DNA of 64,000 bases. Origin: Bradyrhizobium sp. AZCC 1693. Its GTDB lineage: Bacteria; Pseudomonadota; Alphaproteobacteria; Rhizobiales; Xanthobacteraceae. The stretch spans positions 7,253,001 through 7,317,000 of the forward strand of contig NZ_JAZHSD010000001.1 in the NCBI RefSeq assembly GCF_036924745.1, read 5' to 3'. This document shows positions 42,657 to 49,798 of this stretch, one piece after another. A program made the position numbers and the translations under genes. The stretch's first letter is position 1. Every line of letters begins with the position of its first letter. The notes under the pieces were generated by a model. It searched no databases. It was not told the DNA's origin and was given only the letters and a program-made list of their open reading frames with translations.

Positions 42657-43680
42657 CGCGCACCTCGTATTTGGTGGGCTTGCCGAGGCTCGGCATCGAT
42701 CGCGACACCCAGTCGGCGGTCCAACTGATGAGCTGTTCGGCATCGACGATCGGCAGGCCGAACAGTTTCACAGCCTGCGAGGTGTCGGTGAGCCAGGCCG
42801 TCGGCTCTTCCTTGCCGACAAGCACGGGCGCGCGGCCAAAGCGTTGGCCGAATTCCGCGGCGAGATCGCGCACGGCCAGGATTTCGTGGCCGCTGACATT
42901 GATCGGCGAGGTCGGCGTATCGCAATGCGCCAGACAGCGCAGCGCCTGCGCGGACGCATCGCCCTGCCAGATGAAATTGACATGGCCGAGGCTGATGTCG
43001 ATCGGCTTGCCCTGCAGCACCTTGCTGGCGATGTCGTGCAGCACGCCGTAACGCATGTCGATCGCATAGTTGAGCCGGAACAGCCGTCCGGGCGTCGAGT
43101 GCTTCTTCGAGAAATATTCGAACATGCGCTCGCGCCCGACGCAGGATTGCGCGTACTCGCCAGGCGGATTGGGCGCCATGTCTTCATCCGCGCCCTTGCT
43201 GTTGACCGGCACGAACGGATAGACGCAGCCGGTCGAGAACGCGACGATGCGCGAACCCGCGAAGGCCTGCGCGACCAAAGCAGGGACGTGCGAATTCATC
43301 GCCCAGGTCAGCGAGAGGTCGCCCTCGGCGCCGAACTTGCGGCCGGCCATGAACACGATATTTGGAGCCTTCGGCAGCGCCTTGATGGCGGCTTCGTCGA
43401 GCAGGTCGCAATTCAGCGTTTCGACGCCGCGCCCCTGCAGCCAGTCTTTCACGGCGGGATCGCTGAAGCGGGCGACGCCGATGACCCGACGATCCGGCGC
43501 AGCGGCTTTCGCGAGACCCGCCAGCGTGGGCCCCATCTTTCCGGCGACACCCAAAATCATGATGTCGCCGTCGACCTTGCGGAGGTCGTCGATCAGCGCC
43601 TGGCTCGGACGGCACAGCAGGCCGTCGAGGGCCGCGATATCGGCAATCGTTGCGGGCAGGGAGTCGCGGGTCAGCAGCAT
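42643..43680 (-). CDS. NAD-dependent epimerase/dehydratase-like protein
   Basis: A 345-residue extended short-chain dehydrogenase. The nucleotide-binding loop is ILGVAGKMGPTLAG (~residue 42), replacing the usual GxxGxxG with GVAGKMG. STGCVYPF (~150) and YAQSCVGRERMFEYF (~180) hold the catalytic Tyr region, but the Lys of YxxxK is not obvious, which may weaken or change activity. The start at 43680 follows AAAGGAAG. It lies between the acetyltransferase and permease genes of the TetR-linked operon. Confidence 0.78.
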   Translation of the reverse strand: MLLTRDSLPATIADIAALDGLLCRPSQALIDDLRKVDGDIMILGVAGKMGPTLAGLAKAAAPDRRVIGVARFSDPAVKDWLQGRGVETLNCDLLDEAAIKALPKAPNIVFMAGRKFGAEGDLSLTWAMNSHVPALVAQAFAGSRIVAFSTGCVYPFVPVNSKGADEDMAPNPPGEYAQSCVGRERMFEYFSKKHSTPGRLFRLNYAIDMRYGVLHDIASKVLQGKPIDISLGHVNFIWQGDASAQALRCLAHCDTPTSPINVSGHEILAVRDLAAEFGQRFGRAPVLVGKEEPTAWLTDTSQAVKLFGLPIVDAEQLISWTADWVSRSMPSLGKPTKYEVRDGRY

Positions 43681-43693
43681 GTTTCTTCCTTTG

Positions 43694-44464
43694 TTACTGC
43701 AACCGGATGTCGCGAACGACAAACATCCGCTCCAGGCCAAGCACGAGCCCATACAGCGCCACGCCCAGCAGCGTCAGGAGCACCACGGCCATCACCATCG
43801 CCGGCGTATCGAGCGAGGACTGCACCTGGATCATGAGGTAACCGAGCCCGCGCTCGGAGGCGATGAACTCGCCCACGATAGCGCCGGCGACCGCCAGGAT
43901 CGCGCCGACCTTCATCCCGGAAAACACGTAAGGCAGCGCGCCCGGCAACTGGATTTTCCGGAACAGCGTCCACCGCGAGCCGCGCAGCGATTTCACGAGA
44001 TCGAGCAGATCGGGCTCGACCTCGCTCAACCCGCGAGCGGTCGTCAGCAGGATCGGAAAGAAGCAGATCGAAAACGCGATCAGGATGTTCGGGAAGATGC
44101 CGTAGGAGAACCAGACGATGAACAGGGGCCCAAGCGCCACCTTCGGAATCATGTTCAGCGTCACGAACAGCGGCAGCAGCAACAGGCTGATCAGCGGCGA
44201 CCAGGTGAACATGACAGCCAGCATGATGCCGACCAGCGCGCCGAGGCAGAACCCGCCGAGGATTTCGGCGGCCGTCACCGCGAGATTGGAGAGCCAGGCA
44301 TAGCCGGGCGTGCCCAGCGTCGCGACGGTCGCGAGCGGCGAGGGCAGGATGAACTTCGGCACCTGGAAAGCGTCGACCAATACCTGCCACAGCACGATCA
44401 CGGCCAGATGCACGATCAGGATGACCGCGAAAGACCGTGCCGATCCGCCGTCACCGCTGAACAC
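43694..44464 (-). CDS. ABC transporter permease (nitrate/sulfonate/taurine type)
   Basis: A ~256-residue inner-membrane protein with about six helices and the ATPase-contact loop EPDLLDLVKSLRGSRWTLFRKI near residue 150. It is SsuC/TauC-like. A GTG start at 44464 (or TTG at 44467) is supported by GAAGGGAG a few bases upstream; longer frames would begin inside the operator region. It is the first gene of the leftward operon, ~70 bases after the palindrome at 44534-44553. Confidence 0.87.
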   Translation of the reverse strand: MFSGDGGSARSFAVILIVHLAVIVLWQVLVDAFQVPKFILPSPLATVATLGTPGYAWLSNLAVTAAEILGGFCLGALVGIMLAVMFTWSPLISLLLLPLFVTLNMIPKVALGPLFIVWFSYGIFPNILIAFSICFFPILLTTARGLSEVEPDLLDLVKSLRGSRWTLFRKIQLPGALPYVFSGMKVGAILAVAGAIVGEFIASERGLGYLMIQVQSSLDTPAMVMAVVLLTLLGVALYGLVLGLERMFVVRDIRLQ

Positions 44465-44533
44465 CAATACACTCCCTTCAAAGCGAGGCAGGTTCCCGCC
44501 GCGCGGCCGCAATCTATCGCGGCCCAATCCAAC

Positions 44534-44553
44534 AATCAACCATATGGTTGATT
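44534..44553. promoter_or_regulatory. TetR-type operator in front of the permease operon
   Basis: A perfect 20-base palindrome with arms AATCAACCAT and ATGGTTGATT. It overlaps the last two bases of the TetR gene and lies ~70 bases upstream of the permease start. A related site (CAACCAAATAGTTG) stands before the TetR gene itself. Confidence 0.75.
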
Positions 44554-45199
44554 AGGGTCGCAGCGAATGCATCACCAGATCGACGACGTGCTTGCGGCGG
44601 GCCTGCCGCGCGGCCCGGCTCGACAGGTCCTTGCCGAAGATTGCCGACAGGGTCGGCGTGTTCGAGAAATAGAAGTAGCTGAGCCCCGCGATCGAAATAT
44701 AGAGGTGCACCGGGTTGATCCCTTTGCGGAATATGCCGGCCCTCACGCCCTCGCCGAGGATGGTCGAAACCAGGCTGACCAGCGGCGAATGCATCGCCTC
44801 CAGCTTGCGCGAGCCGCGCACATGGCGGGCGCCGCCGCGGTTCTCGTCGTTCAGCAGCACGATGAAGTCCGGATGCGCGGCGAGGTGGTCGAAGGAACTT
44901 TCGATCAGCTTCTTGATCGCCTGTTCGGGCGGCAATCCCTCGAGGTTGAGCTTGCGCTCCTGGGCGCGGATTTCCTCGTAGACCCATTCCAGCACCGCCA
45001 GATACAGCGCGTCCTTGTCGCCGAAGTAGTGATAGACGAGCTGCTTGTTGACGCCCGCGCGTGCGGCGATCTCGTCGACCCGGGCCCCGGCGAGGCCGCT
45101 ATCGGCGAATTCGCGCCGTGCCGCCGTCAGCAGTTTCCTGCGGGTTGCGGCCGGATCGCGCCGCTGCGGCCTGGTGTCGTCAGATCGTTTTTTGGGCAT
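44552..45199 (-). CDS. TetR-family transcriptional regulator
   Basis: A 215-residue regulator. The N-terminal helix-turn-helix is clear (TRRKLLTAARREFADSGLAG and INKQ-type region VNKQLVYHYFGDKDALY, residues ~20-65). The start MPKKRSDD at 45199 is chosen because the longer frame would put the operator at 45203-45216 inside the coding region. It sits between the permease operon (same strand, downstream) and the binding-protein gene (divergent), and palindromes of one type flank it on both sides. It most likely represses the whole importer locus until ligand is present. Confidence 0.9.
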   Translation of the reverse strand: MPKKRSDDTRPQRRDPAATRRKLLTAARREFADSGLAGARVDEIAARAGVNKQLVYHYFGDKDALYLAVLEWVYEEIRAQERKLNLEGLPPEQAIKKLIESSFDHLAAHPDFIVLLNDENRGGARHVRGSRKLEAMHSPLVSLVSTILGEGVRAGIFRKGINPVHLYISIAGLSYFYFSNTPTLSAIFGKDLSSRAARQARRKHVVDLVMHSLRP

Positions 45200-45202
45200 T
45201 TC

Positions 45203-45216
45203 CAACCAAATAGTTG
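45203..45216. promoter_or_regulatory. TetR-type operator between tetR and the divergent binding-protein gene
   Basis: CAACCAAATAGTTG is an imperfect palindrome with arms CAAC/GTTG and the same outer bases as the site at 44534-44553. For the rightward gene, a -35 TTGACA (45214-45219) overlaps it, so binding would block transcription. Confidence 0.6.
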
Positions 45217-45298
45217 ACAAGTCGTCTGGTCCCTTGTTGCATTGGTAGCGTCACGGGAACGCGGCGACAAGATCGGGTTGCAGAATGAGGAGGGTGCA

Positions 45299-46303
45299 AT
45301 GAAGGCTTTGCGAATTGCGGGACTGGCGCTTGCGCTGGCCCTACCGGCTGTGCCCTGCGCCGCCGCCGAATCCGTCAACCTGATCCTGAACTGGACGCCG
45401 ACGGCGGATCATTCGCCGTTCTATTACGCCAAGGCGCAAGGCTGGTACGAGAAGGCCGGCATCGACCTGACGATCGAGGTCGGCAAGGGCTCCGGCGTCT
45501 CTTCGCTGAAGGTCGGCTCCGGCGGCTCGCCGTTCGGCATCGCCGATCTCGCGACCATGCTGGTGGCCAGGAGCAAGGGCGCCGACGCGGTGGCGCTGAT
45601 GAGCATCTACGCCAATACCGGGCAGACCTTCTACTGGCTGAAGAGCTACGGCGTGAACGGTCCGAAGGACTTTCCGAACCACAAGATCGGCAATCCGCCG
45701 GGCGACGCGTCGCGGGTGATGTGGCCGGCCTTTGCCAAGGCCGCCGGCATCGCGCCGGATTCAGTGAGCTTCGTCAATGTCGGCCCGACCGCCAAGATCG
45801 CGGCGCTGAAGAGCCACACCGTCGATATCATCAGCGATTTCTACAATGAGCACGATCTCAAGGTGATCGAGTTCGGGGCCGATCTCGGCTACGTCAACTG
45901 GAAGGACATCGGACTCAATCCTTACGGCAACTCGCTGATCGTCAACGGCGCCTATCTGGCGAAGAATCCGAAGCTGGTCGAGGAGTTCGTCAAGATCAGC
46001 CAGAAGGCCTACGCCGCCTGCGTCGCCGACGTTGCACCCTGCCTCAAGGCGCTGCTCGACCAGGCTTCCGGCCTCGACAAGGAAAACCAGCAGCGCCAGT
46101 GGGAACGCATCAAGTTCCTGATGACGGATGATTTCACCACGACCAAGGCGCTGGGCTGGATCGACGCCGAGCGCATGAAGAAGGACTACGAGCTGGTGCA
46201 GACCTATCTCGGCATGGAAAAGCCGTTCGAAGTGAACACGGCGTTTTCGGTCAAGATGCTGGATCCGTCGATCAAGATGGACGCCAGCAAGGTGAAGAAG
46301 TGA
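45299..46303 (+). CDS. ABC transporter substrate-binding protein, NMT1/THI5-like
   Basis: A 334-residue periplasmic protein with signal peptide (MKALRIAGLALALALPAVPC). The start is set by GAGGAGGG just upstream. LNLNWTPTADHSPFYYAKAQG-type sequence (here ILNWTPTADHSPFYYAKAQ, ~residue 28) is the NMT1/THI5 signature, found in binders of thiamine precursors, pyrimidines, taurine and aromatic sulfonates. GSGGSPFGIADLATMLVA follows near 77. It partners with the permease and ATPase on the opposite strand. Confidence 0.88.
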   Translation: MKALRIAGLALALALPAVPCAAAESVNLILNWTPTADHSPFYYAKAQGWYEKAGIDLTIEVGKGSGVSSLKVGSGGSPFGIADLATMLVARSKGADAVALMSIYANTGQTFYWLKSYGVNGPKDFPNHKIGNPPGDASRVMWPAFAKAAGIAPDSVSFVNVGPTAKIAALKSHTVDIISDFYNEHDLKVIEFGADLGYVNWKDIGLNPYGNSLIVNGAYLAKNPKLVEEFVKISQKAYAACVADVAPCLKALLDQASGLDKENQQRQWERIKFLMTDDFTTTKALGWIDAERMKKDYELVQTYLGMEKPFEVNTAFSVKMLDPSIKMDASKVKK

Positions 46304-46320
46304 CGCGGGGTCTCGCCTCC

Positions 46321-46407
46321 CGTCATGCCCGGGCTTGACCCGGGCATCCACGCCCTTGGTTCTGACTTGGAAGAACGTGGATGGCCGGGACAAGCCCGGC
46401 CATGACG
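46321..46407. repeat. Intergenic palindromic repeat, 'cgtcatgcccgggcttg' family
   Basis: Long inverted arms begin CGTCATGCCCGGGCTTG at 46321 and end CAAGCCCGGCCATGACG at 46407; they continue inwards to ATCCACG/CGTGGAT, with a ~20-base loop. It separates two convergent genes and could terminate both. Such elements are frequent in Bradyrhizobium-type genomes to my knowledge. Confidence 0.8.
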
Positions 46408-46414
46408 GAATCAA

Positions 46415-47395
46415 TCACTGCAGCGCCATGCCCGAGGTCGCGATCACCTTCGTCAGCTTCTCGTGATCCGCCTTCATCAGCGCGGCGAGATCCGTGAGCG
46501 GCATCGGCTTGCCCGGGATATTGGCGACCGCGAGCTGGCGCTGCACTTCCGGATTTTGCAGCGCCTTGTTGATGCCCTCATTGATCCTGCCAACGATGGC
46601 ATCAGGCGTTCCCGCCTGAACATAGATGCCGTACCAGGGCACGTAGGTGGCTTCCGGAAATCCCGCTTCCGCAATCGTCGGCACGTCGGGCAGGTCGGCG
46701 ACACGCTTGTCGGTCATCACGGCCAGCGGCTTCACGCTGCCGGCCTTGATGTGCGGCAATGCCAGTTCGAGCGACACGATCTCAAGATGCATCAGGTTGG
46801 TCATCAGGTCGATCAAGGCCTGCGGCTGGCCTTTGTAGCCGACATTGGTGAGCTTGATGCCGGCGGCCTGAAAAAGCTTTTGCGCGCTCAGGTCGATGGA
46901 AGAGCCGGTGCCGGGATTGCCGAAATTGAGTTCGCCCGGTCTCTTGCGCGCGATCTCGACGAATTCCTTGATGGTGCTGGCCGGCATCGATGGATGGACC
47001 AGCGCCACGCTTTGATTCCAGACGGCGAGGCCGACGCATTTGAGATCCTTCAGCGCATCCCAGCCGGCGTCCTTGTAGAGCGTCGGGTTGACCAGCGCTG
47101 CCGGGCCGGTGACCAGCCAGGTGTAACCGTCGGGTTCGCTGCGCGCCACCGCGGCAGTGCCGATATTGCTGTTGCCGCCCGGCCTTGCCTCGACAATCAC
47201 CGTCTGTTTCCAGTCACGGCCGACCTGTTCAGTCACGGCGCGGGCGACGATGTCGACAATGCCGCCGGCGGGGTAGGGCACGATGATGCGGATCGGGCGG
47301 TTCGGGTAATTGCCCTGCGCCTGTGCGGCATCGGTGAGCAGCATGGCCACGCCAAAACCCACGGCGAAGCCCAGCACGGTTTTGATCCGGCTCAT
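46415..47395 (-). CDS. Tripartite tricarboxylate transporter-type binding protein (Bug family)
   Basis: A 326-residue periplasmic protein with signal peptide (MSRIKTVLGFAVGFGVAMLL, cleavage near AAQAQ). The Bug/TctC signatures are present: YPNRPIRIIVPYPAGGIVDI near residue 30, VIVEARPGGNSNIGT near 68 and VPTIAEAGFP near 235. It would bind a carboxylic acid ligand. No TctA/TctB membrane genes are in the window, as is common for orphan Bug proteins. The start follows GGGAGGGAAGA. It lies 64 bases downstream of the IclR gene on the same strand. Confidence 0.9.
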   Translation of the reverse strand: MSRIKTVLGFAVGFGVAMLLTDAAQAQGNYPNRPIRIIVPYPAGGIVDIVARAVTEQVGRDWKQTVIVEARPGGNSNIGTAAVARSEPDGYTWLVTGPAALVNPTLYKDAGWDALKDLKCVGLAVWNQSVALVHPSMPASTIKEFVEIARKRPGELNFGNPGTGSSIDLSAQKLFQAAGIKLTNVGYKGQPQALIDLMTNLMHLEIVSLELALPHIKAGSVKPLAVMTDKRVADLPDVPTIAEAGFPEATYVPWYGIYVQAGTPDAIVGRINEGINKALQNPEVQRQLAVANIPGKPMPLTDLAALMKADHEKLTKVIATSGMALQ

Positions 47396-47459
47396 TCTTC
47401 CCTCCCCATATGTTGCGCATCGTTCGAGTGATGCGCTTTTACCCCTCTCTCGGGGGTAT

Positions 47460-48272
47460 TCAGTCGTTGGCCACCAGCGAGCGGATGCTGCGCGCCAGGC
47501 CCAGCATGCGCGGCCCGCATTCACGCTCGATCTGTTCGGCGTTGAAACGAAACGAGGGAATGCCACAGTTGACCGAAAGGCAGTCGCCCGACGGCGTGCG
47601 GTACAGCGGCGCGGCGACGCCAAAAATCTCGCGCCGCCATTCGCCGAGCGAAATCGCAAAGCCGCGCTCCTTGCAAAGCTCGACGTCGGGCAGCGTCCGT
47701 GCCTGTACATAGTCGGCTTCTTCCGGACGCTCGGCCTTCACGCTCGCCACATAGGCGTCGAGCTCTTCCTTAGTGAACAGCGACAGCAGCGCGCGGCCGA
47801 CGGCGGTCGGCGCCAATGAACTCGCAAAGCCGACATCCGGCAGATGCGTTACGGCGTCGGTGGTGCGCAGCGTCTCGACATAGATGAAGTCGAGCCCGAA
47901 CGGCATCGCGATGGAAACCGTGCCGCCGGTGTAGGCGGCAAAATCGCGCATCAGGGGACGCGCGAGTTGCCGGACTTTTAGCGCCGACAGCACCGGATAG
48001 GCGGCGGCCAGAATGCCGAGCCCGAGCTGGAATCGTCCCTTGGCGTCGCGCTTGAGATAGCCGAGTTGCGCCAGCGTGTAGGTCAGCCGCGACACCGTCG
48101 GCCGCGACAGGCCGGTATGCAGCGCGAGCTCGGCATTCGACAGCGAGCCGCTGCGGTTGCGGAAAGCCACAAGCACGTCGAGCCCATGCGCCAGCGTCGT
48201 GGCGAAGGACGGATCGGCCTGCTCCTCCGCCGCTCGGGACTTAGGGGGATCGATGCTGGAAATCGCTGCCAT
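47460..48272 (-). CDS. IclR-family transcriptional regulator
   Basis: A 270-residue regulator. The N-terminal winged helix contains NAELALHTGLSRPTVSRLTY (~residues 47-66). The C-terminal effector domain has the IclR pattern AMPFGLDFIYVETLR and the family's final Cys-containing SVNCGIPSF. The start at 48272 (MAAISSIDPP) avoids reading through the divergent promoter. It faces an acyl-CoA dehydrogenase gene, which with the Bug protein is its likely target. Confidence 0.88.
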   Translation of the reverse strand: MAAISSIDPPKSRAAEEQADPSFATTLAHGLDVLVAFRNRSGSLSNAELALHTGLSRPTVSRLTYTLAQLGYLKRDAKGRFQLGLGILAAAYPVLSALKVRQLARPLMRDFAAYTGGTVSIAMPFGLDFIYVETLRTTDAVTHLPDVGFASSLAPTAVGRALLSLFTKEELDAYVASVKAERPEEADYVQARTLPDVELCKERGFAISLGEWRREIFGVAAPLYRTPSGDCLSVNCGIPSFRFNAEQIERECGPRMLGLARSIRSLVAND

Positions 48273-48308
48273 GAACCGAAATTGGTCACGGTTCCCAAAT
48301 GCTGTCAA

Positions 48309-48343
48309 TATATCGAAATGAATTTGCAAAACGTATCGATATA
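48309..48343. promoter_or_regulatory. Candidate IclR operator: inverted TATATCGA repeats
   Basis: TATATCGA at 48309-48316 and its reverse TCGATATA at 48336-48343 lie 19 bases apart in the gap between the divergent IclR and acyl-CoA dehydrogenase genes. They stand out as AT-rich in a GC-rich region, which is usual for a promoter/operator. Assignment to IclR rests on position only. Confidence 0.4.
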
Positions 48344-48375
48344 CGGTTAAGTTCCCGAAAATGCGGGGAGGCGAC

Positions 48376-49617
48376 ATGGATTTCGATCTTTCCGGACGGT
48401 CGGAAGCGTGGCGGGAGAAACTTCAGGCCTTCTTCGACGCCGAAGTGTTGCCGCGCCATCGCGCCTGGCTCGATCACGCGGCCAAGGGCGAGGCCGCCCC
48501 CTTCATGGGGGACCTTCAACGCAAGGCGCGCGCCGCTGGCCTGTGGAATCTCGGCCTTCCCGAACTGACCGACGACGAACCCGGCACCCGGCTTTCCAAC
48601 CTCGAATATGCTCCGCTGGCCGAAATCATGGGCCGGCTGTTCTGGGCGCCCGAGGTCTTCAACTGCCACGCGCCCGACGTGCCCAACATGATCGCGCTGC
48701 AGAATTGCGCCACTTCTGAACAGAAGGCGCGCTGGCTGCGGCCGCTGCTGGAAGCCAACACCCGTTCGGCCTTCGGCATGACCGAACCCGATGTGGCTTC
48801 ATCCGATGCCACCAATATCGCCACGCGCATGGTCCGCGACGGCGGCGACTACGTCATCAACGGCCGCAAATGGTTCATCACCGGCGCGGCGCATCCGAAA
48901 TGCAGCTTCCTGATCGTGATGGGCGTGACCGATTCCTGTGCCGACCGCACTGGCCGCCATTCCTGCATCATCGTGCCGATGGAGACGCCGGGCGTTCGTC
49001 TGGTGCAGCGGCTGCGCTGGATGGGATGTGAGGATCATGTCGCGCCGATCGGCGAGCTTACCTTCGATAACGTTCGCGTGCCTCGCGCGAACCTGCTCGG
49101 CGCCGAGGGCGAAGGTTTTAAAGTGGCGCAGATTCGCTTGGGCCCCGCGCGCATCCATCATTGCATGCGCTCGATCGGGCTGTGCGAGCTTCTGATCGAA
49201 CTGATGATGGTGCGTTCATCGGAGCGCTCCGCCTTCGGGCGTGCCGTGATCCAGTACGACACCGTGCAGCGCTGGATCGCCGAATCCCGCGTCGAGCTCG
49301 AACAGGCGCGCCTGTTGGCCTATCGCTGTGCGTGGCGGCTCGATCAGGCCGGCCACCAGGACGCCTGGCGCGACGTCTCGCTGATCAAGGTTGCGGTGCC
49401 CGCGATGCTGCAGCGGATCGCCGATCGCGCCATGCAGGTGTTCGGGGCGATGGGCGGTTCCGATGATACGCCGATCCATCAGGCGCTGGCCTGGGGCCGC
49501 CTGCTGCGGATCGGCGACGGCCCGGATGAAGTGCATCTGCGGCAGATCTTTCGCATGGAGCCGATACCGTCCTGGTCGATTGCAAACTCGCCCTATCTGT
49601 CCGCGCATCCGTCCTGA
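48376..49617 (+). CDS. Acyl-CoA dehydrogenase
   Basis: A 413-residue FAD enzyme. The family signatures FGMTEPDVASSDATNI (~residue 133), GRKWFITGAAHPKC (~163) and, near the C-terminus, VFGAMGGSDDTPI (~358) are clear. It introduces a double bond into an acyl-CoA thioester and passes electrons to ETF. The extended N-terminal half and length fit the long/branched-chain or bile-acid-like ACAD11-type group. The start at 48376 follows GGGGAGG. It is divergent from the IclR gene; the acyl substrate is unknown. Confidence 0.9.
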   Translation: MDFDLSGRSEAWREKLQAFFDAEVLPRHRAWLDHAAKGEAAPFMGDLQRKARAAGLWNLGLPELTDDEPGTRLSNLEYAPLAEIMGRLFWAPEVFNCHAPDVPNMIALQNCATSEQKARWLRPLLEANTRSAFGMTEPDVASSDATNIATRMVRDGGDYVINGRKWFITGAAHPKCSFLIVMGVTDSCADRTGRHSCIIVPMETPGVRLVQRLRWMGCEDHVAPIGELTFDNVRVPRANLLGAEGEGFKVAQIRLGPARIHHCMRSIGLCELLIELMMVRSSERSAFGRAVIQYDTVQRWIAESRVELEQARLLAYRCAWRLDQAGHQDAWRDVSLIKVAVPAMLQRIADRAMQVFGAMGGSDDTPIHQALAWGRLLRIGDGPDEVHLRQIFRMEPIPSWSIANSPYLSAHPS

Positions 49618-49619
49618 GC

Positions 49620-49757
49620 GGTGGTGGTGACAAGATACGCACCCTGAATTCTTTGAAGGCGCCTTTGCCGGCCATTCCCAAGGGCCCGATGACCTACTTC
49701 AAACATATCGACGGGTGGCGCAACAGCGGCCAGTTCGAGGGCCTGAAGTTTCGCTGA
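49620..49757 (+). pseudogene. Possible 3' remnant of a gene (tail ...GQFEGLKFR)
   Basis: One frame in the gap after the acyl-CoA dehydrogenase stays open to a stop at 49755-49757 and reads protein-like at its end: PKGPMTYFKHIDGWRNS followed by GQFEGLKFR. There is a Met at 49689 but no convincing ribosome site. It looks like the C-terminus of a lost gene, but I cannot name the family, and chance is possible in GC-rich DNA. Confidence 0.2.
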
Positions 49758-49798
49758 CGTCGTTTCGAGTTTTTGTTTGCGCAAGGGAGTACACAGCA

